From positions 248,001 through 312,000 of the forward strand of contig NZ_JAHSPR010000004.1 in NCBI RefSeq assembly GCF_019132845.1: a stretch of 64,000 nucleotides of DNA, written 5' to 3'. Positions 16,642 to 27,270 of this stretch are shown piece by piece. Every line of letters begins with the position of its first letter. Position 1 is the stretch's first letter. Both the position numbers and the translations under genes were made by a program. The notes below the pieces were generated by a model. That model saw only the letters and a program-made list of their open reading frames with translations. It searched no databases and had not been told where the DNA came from. The stretch comes from Advenella alkanexedens (GTDB lineage: Bacteria; Pseudomonadota; Gammaproteobacteria; Burkholderiales; Burkholderiaceae_B).

Positions 16642-18726
16642 TTATTTACCCAGCAATCCCATTAAATGATTTTGCAAATTAAATGGTTGGCGACGGTTTC
16701 TGACACGCTGGTAATTGCCGTCGGGTTGCTGTTCCCAAGCCAGTACATTGTCTTTAAGCGCATAAGTGAATGACTCGGCAATAACCCGTTTTTTCAGTGC
16801 GGGATTTAACACAGGGAATCCGACTTCTACACGACGGAAAAAGTTGCGCTCCATCCAGTCAGCCGAAGAGAGATAGACCTGTTCTTTACCATTGTCATAA
16901 AAATAAAATACCCGGGAGTGCTCAAGGAAGCGCCCTACAATGGATCGCACGCGAATATTTTCAGACATACCGGCAACCCCGGCACGCAAGGCACACACCC
17001 CACGCACAATCAAGTCAATTTCCACTCCGGCCTGACTTGCCTCATAAAGGGCATTAATCACCTGGATATCCAGCAGGGAATTCATTTTGGCCATAATACG
17101 GGCCTTTTTACCCTGACGTGCGTTTTCTGCTTCATTATTAATCAGCGTTAGCATTTTGCCATGCAGGGTAAAAGGAGACTGCAGTAACAATTTCAGTGGA
17201 CGCCTGGCCCCCAAACCGGTTAACAGGGAGAATATCTTATCCATATCCTCGGTAATTTCCCGGTTGGCGGTTAGCATGCCAAAGTCGGTATACAGACGGG
17301 CTGTACGCGGATGGTAATTACCGGTACCCAGGTGACCATAGCGCACAATGCGGCGCCCTTCCCTTCTTAACACCAATGCCATTTTTGCATGGGTTTTATG
17401 ACCAACCACCCCATAAACCACATGCGCACCAACCTCTTCAAGTTTAGCGGCCCAATTGATATTGGTTTGTTCATCAAAGCGAGCCATCAGTTCTACCACT
17501 ACAGTAACTTCCTTGCCCGACTTGGCAGCCATAACCAGCAAACGCATCAATTCAGAGTCTTCACCGGTACGGTAAATGGTTTGCTTGATCGCGACCACGG
17601 CCGGGTCTATGGCTGCCGCCGTCAGAAAATCGATGACCGGATCAAAAGATTGGTATGGATGATGCAACAGCAGATCTTCTTTGGCGATCGCACTGAACAT
17701 ATGCTCAGGATGATCTTCCATTTTATCAAAGGGTGATGGAATTTTTGCCCTGTAACCTGGAAACACCAAATCGGTTCCCGCATCAATATCACACAACGGC
17801 ATGATGCGGGTCAGGTTAACCGAGCCCGCAGTACGGTATGTGTCAAGTGGTGTCAGCGCAAACTCGGATTGCAGGAAAACTTCCAGCTCTTCAGGGGTAT
17901 CCTCGGCAATCTCCAATCGAACCGCGGCACCAAAGTTGCGCTGGGACAACTCTCCCTGCAAAGCCTGCCGTAAATCGGTTACCTCATCTTCATCGACATA
18001 TAGGTCGCTGTTGCGGGTTACCCGCCATTGATACAGTCCCTTGACTTCCAATCCTGGAAACAGATCTCCGACAAACATCTGCATCAGACTGGACAGCAAA
18101 GTGTGTCCGTGTTTTTGGCCACACACTTCTTCGGGAATTTTTAACAGCCGCGGCAAGGCACGCGGTGCCTGAACAATGGCAATGGAAGAAGTGCGTCCAA
18201 ACGCATCAACACCCGATAGTGAAACGATAAAGTTAAGGCTTTTGTTATAGACCCGGGGAAATGGATGGGATGGATCAAGCCCGATGGGCGTCAATAAAGG
18301 CATCACATCCTCCAGGAACACCTCACGGGCCCAGGCCATCATGCTTTCGGTGTACTCCTGGGGCTTGAAAATATAAACCCCTTTCTCACGCAAGGCTGGC
18401 AAGATACTTTGATTTAATAAGGAATACTGCCGTTTAACCAGCTCATGCACATCTTTTTGCACCAACTCAAATGCCTCACTGGGTGTGTAACCATCATCAC
18501 CAATCACCCGTGGATTTCGTCGCTCCTGCTCTTTAAGGCTGGCAATCCGGATCTCAAAAAACTCATCCAGATTGGAACTGACAATACATATATATCGCAA
18601 GCGCTCTAGCAGTGGCGTATTTTCGTTTTCAGCCATTCCCAATACCCTGGCGTTAAACTTGAGTAAAGACAACTCCCGGTTCAGCAAATTGGGGGGTGAC
18701 ACATCTTCCTGGTTATTCTCGATCAT
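16642..18726 (-). CDS. ppk1: polyphosphate kinase 1
   Basis: Makes polyphosphate from ATP at the membrane periphery, by way of a phosphohistidine. The 694 residues match PPK1: N-terminal LNRELSLLKFNARVL, SSNLDEFFEIRIASLKEQ, then the phospholipase D-like catalytic domains with LLHHPYQSFDPVIDFL, IKQTIYRTGEDSELM, VELMARFDEQTNINWA and the autophosphorylation region VVGHKTHAKMALVLRREG, followed by YGHLGTGNYHPRTARLYTDFG. It is upstream of pstS on the same strand and divergent from ppx, so synthesis and breakdown genes share one 290-bp intergenic region. Confidence 0.97.
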   Translation of the reverse strand: MIENNQEDVSPPNLLNRELSLLKFNARVLGMAENENTPLLERLRYICIVSSNLDEFFEIRIASLKEQERRNPRVIGDDGYTPSEAFELVQKDVHELVKRQYSLLNQSILPALREKGVYIFKPQEYTESMMAWAREVFLEDVMPLLTPIGLDPSHPFPRVYNKSLNFIVSLSGVDAFGRTSSIAIVQAPRALPRLLKIPEEVCGQKHGHTLLSSLMQMFVGDLFPGLEVKGLYQWRVTRNSDLYVDEDEVTDLRQALQGELSQRNFGAAVRLEIAEDTPEELEVFLQSEFALTPLDTYRTAGSVNLTRIMPLCDIDAGTDLVFPGYRAKIPSPFDKMEDHPEHMFSAIAKEDLLLHHPYQSFDPVIDFLTAAAIDPAVVAIKQTIYRTGEDSELMRLLVMAAKSGKEVTVVVELMARFDEQTNINWAAKLEEVGAHVVYGVVGHKTHAKMALVLRREGRRIVRYGHLGTGNYHPRTARLYTDFGMLTANREITEDMDKIFSLLTGLGARRPLKLLLQSPFTLHGKMLTLINNEAENARQGKKARIMAKMNSLLDIQVINALYEASQAGVEIDLIVRGVCALRAGVAGMSENIRVRSIVGRFLEHSRVFYFYDNGKEQVYLSSADWMERNFFRRVEVGFPVLNPALKKRVIAESFTYALKDNVLAWEQQPDGNYQRVRNRRQPFNLQNHLMGLLGK

Positions 18727-19016
18727 GATTACCTTACAAATGATTTAATTTTTTATTTGTTGCTTATACACTATATAAATTACCATTTAATGACAATGTC
18801 GTATAAGCGCTTTTTTTCATTAATTTAATTATTTCTGTCTCATTGGCACACACTCACTTTACGCAAATCACATAACCCTCCAATTATGTTTGCCCCACTT
18901 ACTCAGTTAAAATTTCTGCAAATGTCGCTTAAATTTTTCGGCATTTATTCTTTTATACAAAACACACATTTATTTTTACTAAAATAGCGCAACTAAACAC
19001 CTAAGACAGCAAACGC

Positions 19017-20516
19017 ATGGATCAAAATAACTTATTAGCTGCCGTTGACCTGGGCTCCAACAGTTTCCGGCTTTCTATCGGACGCATTGTGCAGCGTGAA
19101 GGTATTTCACAAATCTATGCACAGGACAGACTGAAAGAAACGGTTCGCCTGGCAGCTGGCCTTGATAAGAACATGATTCTTAGTGAAGAAGCGATTGCAA
19201 GGGCGATTGCCGTGCTGGAACGGTTTGGCGACCGAATAGAAAACTTTCCTCCCGACCGCGTTCGTGTAGTGGCCACCAATACTTTTAGGGTTGCCCGCAA
19301 TATCAAGGAATTCCTGCCTCGCGCTGAAGCTGCATTAGGTTACCCGATTGAAGTGGTTGCCGGTCATGAAGAAGCCCGACTGGTTTTTTCGGGTGTGGCC
19401 CATGAACTGCCACCATCAGACGAAAAACGCCTGGTGATCGATATTGGCGGAGGCTCAACAGAATTCATTATTGGTCAAAACCTTGAACCCAAACTCATGC
19501 AATCTTTAAGCATGGGCTGCGTCAGCTTCACCAAAGCCTATTTTCCAGAAGGCGTAGTGACAGCTGAAGGTTTTGCCCATGCAGAAATTGCTGCCCGCAA
19601 AGAGCTGGAGGCCATCTCCAAACAATTCCAAAGAATGGGTTGGGCCGAAGCTTATGGCTCTTCCGGCACCGCAAAGGCCTTAGTGGCCACCCTGGAAGAA
19701 TCCGGCTTCTCGGAAAAAGGCATCACCCTTGATGGCATGCAAAAACTCAAGAAAGTCTTGATTCGCTACGGTTCTGCCAAAGCCCCCGAACTGAAAGGTC
19801 TTAAAATTGATCGTATGGAAGTGTTGCCCGCAGGACTGTCCATTATGATATCCGCCTTTAAAGAGCTTAAAATAGAACGCATGCTTCAGGGTGAAGGTGC
19901 GCTTCGGGTAGGTGTACTTTACGACATGCTGGGGCGGCAGGCCGCTGTTGACAAACGTGATGAATCGGTCAAGCAGTTTATCCGGCGCTACCATATAGAT
20001 ATCAAACAGGCCACTCGTGTCAAACAGCTCTCCCTGCAGTTTTTTGACCAACTGAAGCTTAATGATCCGCTGGCGGGCGAATTGCGTCAGGCTCTGGGAT
20101 GGGCCGCCGATTTGCATGAAGTGGGGTTAAGCATTTCACAAAACGCCTATCACAAACACACTGCCTATGTATTGGGCAATGCCGATATGCCGGGTTTTTC
20201 CAAAGCTGACCAAAGTGTTCTTTCATTACTAACGCTAGGCCACCAGGGCAAACTGGACAAAATCAACACCTACACCCCCACCAGAAACCAATGGCTTGCC
20301 TTGTTATGCTTAAGGCTGGCCACCCTTTTCCTGCGTCGCCGGCAACTGATCAACCCGGAAATTTCAAGACTGGACGTCAATGATAAAACCGTCTCGCTGA
20401 TTATTTCCAGCAAATGGCTGGCTCAGCATCCATTAACGCAGTACAGCCTTAAGCTGGAAACTTCGGAATGGAAACATGCCGACTCCTGTTTTTCCTTCAA
20501 GGTAGTACCGACATAA
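19017..20516 (+). CDS. ppx: exopolyphosphatase (Ppx/GppA family)
   Basis: Removes terminal phosphates from polyphosphate (and in this family often pppGpp). The 499 residues show the ASKHA-fold phosphate loop LAAVDLGSNSFRLSIGRI at residues 7-24 and the second ATPase-like motif VIDIGGGSTEFIIG near residue 140. The C-terminal half is HD-like with GWAADLHEVGLSIS and YHKHTAYVLGNADMPGFS. Divergent from ppk1. A possible -10 (TAAAAT) lies near 18980; the ribosome site is weak. Confidence 0.94.
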   Translation: MDQNNLLAAVDLGSNSFRLSIGRIVQREGISQIYAQDRLKETVRLAAGLDKNMILSEEAIARAIAVLERFGDRIENFPPDRVRVVATNTFRVARNIKEFLPRAEAALGYPIEVVAGHEEARLVFSGVAHELPPSDEKRLVIDIGGGSTEFIIGQNLEPKLMQSLSMGCVSFTKAYFPEGVVTAEGFAHAEIAARKELEAISKQFQRMGWAEAYGSSGTAKALVATLEESGFSEKGITLDGMQKLKKVLIRYGSAKAPELKGLKIDRMEVLPAGLSIMISAFKELKIERMLQGEGALRVGVLYDMLGRQAAVDKRDESVKQFIRRYHIDIKQATRVKQLSLQFFDQLKLNDPLAGELRQALGWAADLHEVGLSISQNAYHKHTAYVLGNADMPGFSKADQSVLSLLTLGHQGKLDKINTYTPTRNQWLALLCLRLATLFLRRRQLINPEISRLDVNDKTVSLIISSKWLAQHPLTQYSLKLETSEWKHADSCFSFKVVPT

Positions 20517-20564
20517 AGGCCATATTGGCATAAACTAATGGCTGTTTCCAATGCCTGATAAAAC

Positions 20565-20602
20565 AAAGGCCTCACTGGTAAACCAATGAGGCCTTTGCTT
20601 TA
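20565..20602. terminator. bidirectional terminator between ppx and olsB-like gene
   Basis: A perfect 10-bp stem AAAGGCCTCA/TGAGGCCTTT with a 12-nt loop between convergent genes. On the plus strand it runs into TTTGCTTT, on the minus strand into TTTGTTTTATC. Confidence 0.88.
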
Positions 20603-20612
20603 AAACCCAACA

Positions 20613-21377
20613 TTAATCTATGCCAAAATGCTTACGATAACGCGGATCCATACTTTCAATATCAATAATGATGGGAAAATCTGCCGCATTGAAATTGGGA
20701 TCCCAGGCAGGCTCACCACAAATACGGGCACCAATTTTAAGATATCCCTTGATCAAGGGAGGAATTTTGACTTCACCGGTAGCCTCAAGTTTGTCCAGTG
20801 GATAGGGATTTAACGGCGTTACCCTTGGCAATTCAGGGTGTTTGTCCATATCGGCCTTTGCCGCCCGCCACACCTGGGAAGCCTGCACACCACCATCAGC
20901 CAGACTGACACTGGCACAACCCAGCATATAGCGATAGTTTTTTTGATGCATAAACCTGGTCAGCCCTGTCCAAAGCATCATGATGGCAGAACCATTGCGG
21001 TAATCGGCATGGGTACAGGAACGACCGCATTCACACAATAAGTGACGGATATGATCCAAGCTGGAAATATCAAACTCGGATTCTGAATAATAACCATTGG
21101 CTTCAATGGCTTTTTCGGGTGTCATGACACGGTAAGTTCCCACAACCTGACCGGTTTTTGTATCACACACCATTAAGTGATAACACCATTGGTCATAACG
21201 GTCAATATCAACCCCATCAACGGCATCAGGAAAAACAGCGTTCATTTCTTTGGTATAAACATCGAAACGCAATCTTTGCAGCTGCTCCAATTCTTCCGGT
21301 GTTGTTGCAAGCCCCAAAACCAATCCAGGTTCATCCTGAGTTGCCGTATCCGCCTCTGTACGCAATAGTTCTTGCAT
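20613..21377 (-). CDS. olsB: OlsB-like ornithine N-acyltransferase (GNAT fold)
   Basis: A 254-residue member of the COG3176 acyl-ACP acyltransferase family, whose OlsB members acylate ornithine in the first step of phosphorus-free ornithine lipid synthesis. Landmarks are LQRLRFDVYTKEMN, VVGTYRVMTPEKA near residue 95, CECGRSCTHADYRNGSAIMMLW near residue 130, and PPLIKGYLKIGARICGEPAWD near residue 215. Ornithine lipids replace phospholipids when phosphate is short, so its place beside the pst, ppk and ppx genes supports the OlsB call. No olsA is next to it. The family also has members with other amine substrates. Confidence 0.8.
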   Translation of the reverse strand: MQELLRTEADTATQDEPGLVLGLATTPEELEQLQRLRFDVYTKEMNAVFPDAVDGVDIDRYDQWCYHLMVCDTKTGQVVGTYRVMTPEKAIEANGYYSESEFDISSLDHIRHLLCECGRSCTHADYRNGSAIMMLWTGLTRFMHQKNYRYMLGCASVSLADGGVQASQVWRAAKADMDKHPELPRVTPLNPYPLDKLEATGEVKIPPLIKGYLKIGARICGEPAWDPNFNAADFPIIIDIESMDPRYRKHFGID

Positions 21378-21437
21378 TCGCTTCTTTTCCTACGAAATGA
21401 TTAACAATGACATCATACCGATTTCATTTGACAAACA

Positions 21438-21475
21438 CTTTTCACAAACACGAAACATAAGGTGTTTGTGAAAAG
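21438..21475. repeat. perfect 14-bp inverted repeat
   Basis: CTTTTCACAAACAC and GTGTTTGTGAAAAG flank a 10-nt spacer, in the 137-bp gap between the olsB-like gene start (21377) and the glmM stop (21515). There is no T-run on either side, so it may be a factor-dependent terminator of glmM or an operator for the olsB-like gene. Confidence 0.7.
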
Positions 21476-21514
21476 CATTGTACTGTATTTGTTTTCTGGC
21501 GTGATGCGGTTGTT

Positions 21515-22855
21515 TTAGCAAGACAAATTAACGGCAGCAAGCTGATCAACACAGTGTTTGGCCAAATCGTAACTTTCGGCCTCCACCATCAAACGCAGTT
21601 TGGGTTCGGTACCCGAAGCCCTGATCAGGACGCGACCACGGCTGCCGAGCTCTTTTTCCACGGCTTCACGGGCAGCCTGAAGGCCTGTATGCGCCTCCCA
21701 TTTGACACCTTTGGCCAACGGCACATTAATCATGACCTGCGGATACATTTTCAGATCGGAAATCCATTCAGACAGTGTTTTTCCACTGCGAACCAAACCT
21801 TTAAGCACCTGCAAACCGGCAATAATACCATCACCCGTTGTGTGATGATCCAGACACAACAAGTGTCCAGAGCCCTCACCACCATAGAGCCAGCCATTTT
21901 TCTTCAAGGCTTCCAGCACATAACGGTCCCCTACTTTGGCACGCTCAAACGGGATCCCCAAGGCAGCCATTTGTTTTTCAAAACCATAATTGGTCATCAG
22001 TGTGCCGGCAACACCCTTGACCTGCCCCTGGGAAAGACGTTCCAGAATAATGGCATACAACAGCTCATCACCATTATAAATACGTCCATCGGCATCAACC
22101 ATCTGAATCCGGTCTGCATCACCATCAAGGGCAATACCATAATCAGCACCACGGGCACAAACCGTTGCAGCCAGTTTGTCGGGATACAGGGCGCCCACAT
22201 CCTGGTTAATATTGAAACCATCAGGATGACAGCCGATCTCAATCACCTCGGCACCCAGCTCACGAAAAACATATGGCGCAATGTTGTAGGCGGCACCATG
22301 TGCACCATCCACCACGATTTTCAGACCTTTCAAGTCCAGTTCATTGGGGAACGTGCTTTTACAAAATTCAATATAACGCCCTGCCGCATCATCAATCCGC
22401 CTTGCGCGGCCAATACTTTCCGAGTGTACGCAACCAATGGGCTCATCAATGGCCCGTTCAATTTCCTCTTCCACCTCATCGGGCAATTTGGTGCCCTGAC
22501 CGGAAAAGAACTTAATCCCGTTATCATCATAAGGATTATGCGAGGCACTGATCACCACCCCGGCCGTCAATCGCAAGGCACGAGTTAAGTAAGCGACCGC
22601 AGGCGTGGGAATGGGACCTGCCAGAAAAACATCAATACCTGCCGCACTCAGACCCGCTTCCAGGGCGGATTCGAGCATATAGCCGGAAACACGGGTATCT
22701 TTTCCGATCAAGACAATGGGGCGTCCGCCTCCCTGATGGTTCTTGGACAGAACACGTCCTGCCGCATACCCCAATCGCAAAGCAAATGCGGCATTAATCA
22801 GTTCTCCACCCACTTCACCCCGAATTCCATCGGTTCCAAAATATTTACGGCTCAT
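21515..22855 (-). CDS. glmM: phosphoglucosamine mutase
   Basis: Converts glucosamine-6-phosphate to glucosamine-1-phosphate for peptidoglycan and lipopolysaccharide precursors; cytoplasmic. The 446 residues are normal length. The phosphoserine motif [17 protein letters not shown] places the active Ser at about residue 105. The Mg loop DGDADRI is near residue 243, the sugar loop GGEGSGH near residue 327, and the phosphate site [14 protein letters not shown] is near the C-terminus. The start overlaps the folP stop by 4 bp (ATGA), so it is translationally coupled. Confidence 0.98.
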   Translation of the reverse strand: MSRKYFGTDGIRGEVGGELINAAFALRLGYAAGRVLSKNHQGGGRPIVLIGKDTRVSGYMLESALEAGLSAAGIDVFLAGPIPTPAVAYLTRALRLTAGVVISASHNPYDDNGIKFFSGQGTKLPDEVEEEIERAIDEPIGCVHSESIGRARRIDDAAGRYIEFCKSTFPNELDLKGLKIVVDGAHGAAYNIAPYVFRELGAEVIEIGCHPDGFNINQDVGALYPDKLAATVCARGADYGIALDGDADRIQMVDADGRIYNGDELLYAIILERLSQGQVKGVAGTLMTNYGFEKQMAALGIPFERAKVGDRYVLEALKKNGWLYGGEGSGHLLCLDHHTTGDGIIAGLQVLKGLVRSGKTLSEWISDLKMYPQVMINVPLAKGVKWEAHTGLQAAREAVEKELGSRGRVLIRASGTEPKLRLMVEAESYDLAKHCVDQLAAVNLSC

Positions 22856-23700
22856 TCATTAGCTCCAAATTCAACGGCATTCCATACAGCCAAGGCGTCA
22901 CGCGTCTGGGCCACATCATGCACCCTGACTACCACTGCCCCCCGGGCCACACCTGCCAGCGCAGCGCCAATACTACCCGCCACCCGGTCATTGACCGGTT
23001 TATGGGTTACCGCACCAATCATGGTTTTGCGGGACACACCCACCAGTACGGGTGCTTTCAATTCATTCAGGGCTGCCATTTCACGCAATAATTGAAAATT
23101 CTGCTGCACTGTTTTACCAAAACCAAACCCCGGATCGATCATAATTCTACGAGGATCGATCCCGCTTTGCAGCATAATTTTCATTCTGTCCTGTAAAAAA
23201 GCAAACACTTCACGGGTAATATTGTTGTCATAATCTGGCGGATTAACCTGCATGGTTTTAGGTTCACCATGCATATGCATGATGCAAATTCCGCAATTCG
23301 GGAACTCACTGACGACCTCAAGTGCACCGGGCTGTCTTAATGCATAAATATCATTGATTAAGTCAACCCCCGATTGCAAGGCCGCCCTCATCACTTCGGG
23401 CTTGAAAGTATCAATCGACAGAGGCACGCCACAATCACGCAAGCCCTTTATAACGGGAATGACCCTATCGAGCTCTTCCTGAATACTGACCGGATCAGAA
23501 CCGGGACGAGTGGACTCTCCACCAATATCCAGGATATCGGCACCTTGCTCGACCAGCCCCAAGGCATGATCAATCGCCGCGTTGGTTGAAAAATGATGTG
23601 AACCGTCCGAAAAGGAATCGGGCGTAATATTCACTATCCCCATAATTAAAGGGCGCTCGAACCCCAGTTCAAAGCGCCCGCAAAGGAATGTACTATTCAT
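22852..23700 (-). CDS. folP: dihydropteroate synthase
   Basis: Condenses p-aminobenzoate with hydroxymethyl-dihydropterin diphosphate in folate synthesis; target of sulfonamides. The 282 residues show [15 protein letters not shown] near residue 20, [12 protein letters not shown] near residue 60, [20 protein letters not shown] and DPGFGFGKT near residue 190, and SRKTMIGAV near residue 225. It lies between ftsH and glmM in a conserved proteobacterial order and overlaps glmM by 4 bp. Confidence 0.98.
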   Translation of the reverse strand: MNSTFLCGRFELGFERPLIMGIVNITPDSFSDGSHHFSTNAAIDHALGLVEQGADILDIGGESTRPGSDPVSIQEELDRVIPVIKGLRDCGVPLSIDTFKPEVMRAALQSGVDLINDIYALRQPGALEVVSEFPNCGICIMHMHGEPKTMQVNPPDYDNNITREVFAFLQDRMKIMLQSGIDPRRIMIDPGFGFGKTVQQNFQLLREMAALNELKAPVLVGVSRKTMIGAVTHKPVNDRVAGSIGAALAGVARGAVVVRVHDVAQTRDALAVWNAVEFGANE

Positions 23701-23718
23701 TCAGTAAAAATATTATTA

Positions 23719-25620
23719 TTACACGGCAGTTGCCGGACTATCGCTGTCTTTACCTTTGGGAGCCGTGCCTGTTGGCGGGGGCATACCAGCGGAATCATGC
23801 GGTGCATCAGGCTCTTTAGGCGGACGAGGATCACGACCTTTCATAATGTCTTCGATCTGATCCGCATCAATGGTTTCCCACTCTAGCAGCGCTTTGGCCA
23901 TAGCATGCATTTTATCGCTGTTCTCTTCGATAATCTTGCGCGCAATGGCATATTGCTCATCGATAATCAAGCGAATTTCAGTATCCACCTTCTGCATGGT
24001 GGATTCTGACATATGTGTGGTTTTTGTCACACTTCGGCCAAGGAAGACTTCATTTTCGTTCTCGGCATAAACCATTGGGCCCAATGAGTCTGTCATCCCA
24101 TAGCGGGTAACCATGTCACGTGCAATGGCGGTTGCCCGCTCAAAGTCGTTTGAAGCACCGGTGGTCATTTGATTCATGAACACTTCTTCGGCAATACGGC
24201 CACCAAACAGTACAGCAATGGTATTAAGCAAACGTTCCCTATCCATGCTGTAACGATCGCCTTCGGGCAATTGCATGGTAACACCCAAGGCACGACCACG
24301 AGGAATAATGGTAACCTTGTGGACTGGGTCTGTTTTAGGCAGCATGCTTGCCACAATGGCGTGACCAGCCTCATGGTAAGCCGTATTCTTACGCTCTTCT
24401 TCGGGCATGACGATAGAACGGCGCTCGGCACCCATGATGATTTTGTCTTTGGCTTTTTCAAAATCGATCATGTCGACGGTACGTCCATTACGACGCGCGG
24501 CAAACAAGGCGGCTTCATTAACCAGGTTGGCCAGGTCTGCGCCCGAAAAACCAGGTGTGCCACGAGCCAGAACTGAAGCCACTACGTTAGGTGCCAAGGG
24601 CACTTTACGCATATGTACATTCAGGATTTGCTCACGACCACGCACATCGGGCAGGTTAACCACCACCTGACGGTCAAATCGACCAGGGCGCAGCAAAGCG
24701 GGATCCAGAACATCGGGACGGTTGGTGGCAGCAATCACAATCACGCTTTGACCGGACTCGAAACCATCCATTTCAACCAGCATCTGGTTGAGTGTTTGCT
24801 CGCGCTCATCGTTACCACCGCCCACACCGGCACCACGCTGACGACCCACTGCATCGATCTCGTCAATGAAGATAATGCACGGCGCGTGTTTTTTGGCATT
24901 TTCAAACATGTCACGAACACGGGAAGCACCCACACCCACGAACATTTCAACAAAATCGGAACCTGAAATGGTGAAGAACGGCACTTTTGCCTCGCCTGCA
25001 ATGGCTTTGGCCAGCAGGGTTTTACCGGTTCCCGGAGGACCCACCATTAACACGCCACGGGGGATACGACCACCCAGACGCTGAAAACGGGAAGGGTCAC
25101 GCAGGAAATCGACCAGTTCCTTCACATCTTCCTTGGCCTCATCGCAACCAGCCACATCGGCAAAGGTAATGGGGTTACTGCTTTCATCAAGCATACGGGC
25201 GCGGGATTTACCAAAACTGAAGGCACCGCCCTTGCCACCGCCCTGCATTTGGCGCATGAAAAAGAACCAGACCCCAATCAGCAATAACATGGGGAACCAG
25301 GAAATAATGGCGCTTAACAGAAAAGAAGGTTGCTCTGGTGGTTTGGCGGTTACTTTAACACCGTCACGCACCAGGTCGCCTACCATCCAGAGGTCTCCTG
25401 GAGAGGTTAGCGAATAGGGACGACCACCGCTTGGGGTCACGTGAATGGTATCACCCTGGATTTCCACGCTGGAAATCTTACCCTGCTTGGCGTCATTGAT
25501 GAACTGGGTATAACTGACGCCATCGTTATTACGCACGGGCGCATCATACTGCTTGAACACCGTAAACAGCACCAAGGCAACAATGGCCCACATGGCGAAT
25601 TTAGAAAAAGAATTATTCAA
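23719..25620 (-). CDS. ftsH: FtsH, membrane-bound AAA+ zinc protease
   Basis: Hexameric inner-membrane protease that degrades unassembled membrane proteins and regulatory proteins. The 633 residues have two transmembrane helices (about 8-24 and 100-122) around a periplasmic domain. Then come Walker [14 protein letters not shown] near residue 195, Walker [12 protein letters not shown], the second region of homology [20 protein letters not shown], and the zinc site HEAGHAIV near residue 416. The C-terminal tail is Pro-rich. It is followed 18 bp later by folP. Confidence 0.98.
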   Translation of the reverse strand: MNNSFSKFAMWAIVALVLFTVFKQYDAPVRNNDGVSYTQFINDAKQGKISSVEIQGDTIHVTPSGGRPYSLTSPGDLWMVGDLVRDGVKVTAKPPEQPSFLLSAIISWFPMLLLIGVWFFFMRQMQGGGKGGAFSFGKSRARMLDESSNPITFADVAGCDEAKEDVKELVDFLRDPSRFQRLGGRIPRGVLMVGPPGTGKTLLAKAIAGEAKVPFFTISGSDFVEMFVGVGASRVRDMFENAKKHAPCIIFIDEIDAVGRQRGAGVGGGNDEREQTLNQMLVEMDGFESGQSVIVIAATNRPDVLDPALLRPGRFDRQVVVNLPDVRGREQILNVHMRKVPLAPNVVASVLARGTPGFSGADLANLVNEAALFAARRNGRTVDMIDFEKAKDKIIMGAERRSIVMPEEERKNTAYHEAGHAIVASMLPKTDPVHKVTIIPRGRALGVTMQLPEGDRYSMDRERLLNTIAVLFGGRIAEEVFMNQMTTGASNDFERATAIARDMVTRYGMTDSLGPMVYAENENEVFLGRSVTKTTHMSESTMQKVDTEIRLIIDEQYAIARKIIEENSDKMHAMAKALLEWETIDADQIEDIMKGRDPRPPKEPDAPHDSAGMPPPTGTAPKGKDSDSPATAV

Positions 25621-25822
25621 AGATCAGCTCTCCCGCATGAAATTTAGAGCTGCAATTTTTATGACTCATAAAAACTACAAAAAAACTAAGATTGCACCTG
25701 TTTACATTCTATATCATAGAAATAAAAAAGATGGAATTAGTGCATATTTCGAATGAATTAAAATGTATCGAAATATACATGAAAGATTTAAATTGGGACA
25801 AAACCGGAAATTGCAAGCCTGC

Positions 25823-26482
25823 TTAATCCTGAGGATCTTGCTCCCGAAGCTTCTTCAGACCCCGGGCAACCAGAAAAGTTTCCGATGATTTGTCACGCGA
25901 AGCCTTTGGTTTGCGCTCCACCACTCTTTTGAAATGCTGCTTGAACATTTCAACAATTTGTGAAAACCCGCTACCATGAAACGCCTTGACAATAAGCGCA
26001 CCATCGGGCTTGAGATGATCAAGGGCAAAATCCATAGCCAGCTCGCATACATGCTGGATACGCGCTGAATCGGCCGAGCTCACACCTGAAAGGTTGGGCG
26101 CCATATCCGAGATGACCAGATCCACCTGCTGATTGCCCACCTGCTCATGCAAGCGTGCCAGAACCTCATCCTCACGAAAATCGCCTTGCAAAAATTCCAC
26201 CCCAGCAATCGGTTCCATGGGTAAAATATCAAGTGCAATAACCCGGCCGTCCACTATGCCGCCCGGCCCAACCAATCTTTCGCGTGCAACTTGCGACCAA
26301 CTTCCCGGAGCAGAGCCCAAGTCGACTATAATATCACCCCGACGCATGAGCTTTTCTGAATCCAGGATCTCGATCAGCTTGAATGCAGCACGTGCCCGGT
26401 AACCTTTTTGCTGAGCCATTTTCACATATGGATCATTAATGTGCTGATGGATCCACTCTTTTGAGAATTTCTTTTTGGCCAT
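25823..26482 (-). CDS. rlmE: 23S rRNA 2'-O-methyltransferase RlmE
   Basis: Methylates the ribose of U2552 in 23S rRNA using SAM (also called RrmJ/FtsJ). The 219 residues begin [21 protein letters not shown]. The SAM loop [14 protein letters not shown] is near residue 60. The catalytic tetrad of the family is consistent with Lys in [12 protein letters not shown], Asp in [11 protein letters not shown], Lys in [10 protein letters not shown] and Glu in SSETFLV. It is divergent from yhbY with only 18 bp between starts, and upstream of ftsH as in E. coli. Confidence 0.96.
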   Translation of the reverse strand: MAKKKFSKEWIHQHINDPYVKMAQQKGYRARAAFKLIEILDSEKLMRRGDIIVDLGSAPGSWSQVARERLVGPGGIVDGRVIALDILPMEPIAGVEFLQGDFREDEVLARLHEQVGNQQVDLVISDMAPNLSGVSSADSARIQHVCELAMDFALDHLKPDGALIVKAFHGSGFSQIVEMFKQHFKRVVERKPKASRDKSSETFLVARGLKKLREQDPQD

Positions 26483-26500
26483 TGCCGTATTTCCTAACTT

Positions 26501-27076
26501 ATGCCTATACTCGAATTAACATCTAAAGAACGCAGCGCCTTACGCTCTGCCGCCCACCCACTCAAACCGGTTGTCCTGATTGGCGATAACGGACTGACCG
26601 ATGCAGTCCTGAAAGAAATCGACACCAGCCTGACAGTTCATGGCCTGATCAAAGTCCGCGTCGCAGGAGACGACCGGCAAGCTCGCATTGATATGCTGAA
26701 TCAGATTTGCGACACACTTTCCTGTGCCAATATTCATCATTTGGGCAAAACGCTTATTCTATATCGTCACGGCTCGGCCAACCGTGCTTTTGAGGAAAAC
26801 GACAAAGAACCCCAACAGGCCAGCTATCGTAAACCTTCCGAACCTTATACACCCAAAAAACTGGCCGCCGCCGGCAAAAGTATCAAAGACAAGCGCCGTA
26901 AAACCGTCATCAAGAGTAATGACGCTCTGGCTTCCGACAACTCAAGACCTGCTCGCAAGCCCGTGGCAAAACCATCAGCCAGTCGCCCTGCCCATAATAT
27001 TCCGCGTCGTGCCGGCAGTGCCCTGTCCCTGCGTGCCGGACGCCGCAACAGTACAACACGCCGCGGCACCCGCTAA
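26501..27076 (+). CDS. yhbY: YhbY-family (CRM domain) RNA-binding protein with long basic tail
   Basis: The first 97 or so residues match the CRM-domain protein YhbY, which associates with pre-50S ribosomal subunits: [36 protein letters not shown] and the late motif [12 protein letters not shown]. coli YhbY is 97 residues, while this protein has 191. The extra C-terminal part is Lys/Arg/Ser/Pro-rich and probably disordered, ending [12 protein letters not shown]. Divergent from rlmE. It has its own terminator at 27153. Confidence 0.92.
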   Translation: MPILELTSKERSALRSAAHPLKPVVLIGDNGLTDAVLKEIDTSLTVHGLIKVRVAGDDRQARIDMLNQICDTLSCANIHHLGKTLILYRHGSANRAFEENDKEPQQASYRKPSEPYTPKKLAAAGKSIKDKRRKTVIKSNDALASDNSRPARKPVAKPSASRPAHNIPRRAGSALSLRAGRRNSTTRRGTR

Positions 27077-27152
27077 GATCATTCTTGCTGGCAGAAACTG
27101 CCAGCAATGATTACCGCCCTATCCCCGGATAGGGATCACTTCATTGACAATT

Positions 27153-27177
27153 GCCAGCATTCAAGCTGGCTTTTTTT
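27153..27177 (+). terminator. Rho-independent terminator of yhbY
   Basis: GCCAGC-attcaa-GCTGGC followed by seven T. A second small palindrome without T-run (TGCTGGCA-gaaac-TGCCAGCA, 27087-27107) precedes it. Confidence 0.9.
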
Positions 27178-27270
27178 GACGCCCGAAAAACAAAAATGCC
27201 AGCTCTTTAATTTAAGCGTGGCATGCAATTTCATGCTAGGCAAGCACAAAATCCTGAAACAACGATTTGT

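Noticed and set aside
18782-18806. Possible Pho box upstream of ppk1 (TTGTCATTAAAT on the minus strand)
   Set aside because: Only one half-site is good; the adjacent 11 bp does not match, unlike the clear pair before pstS.
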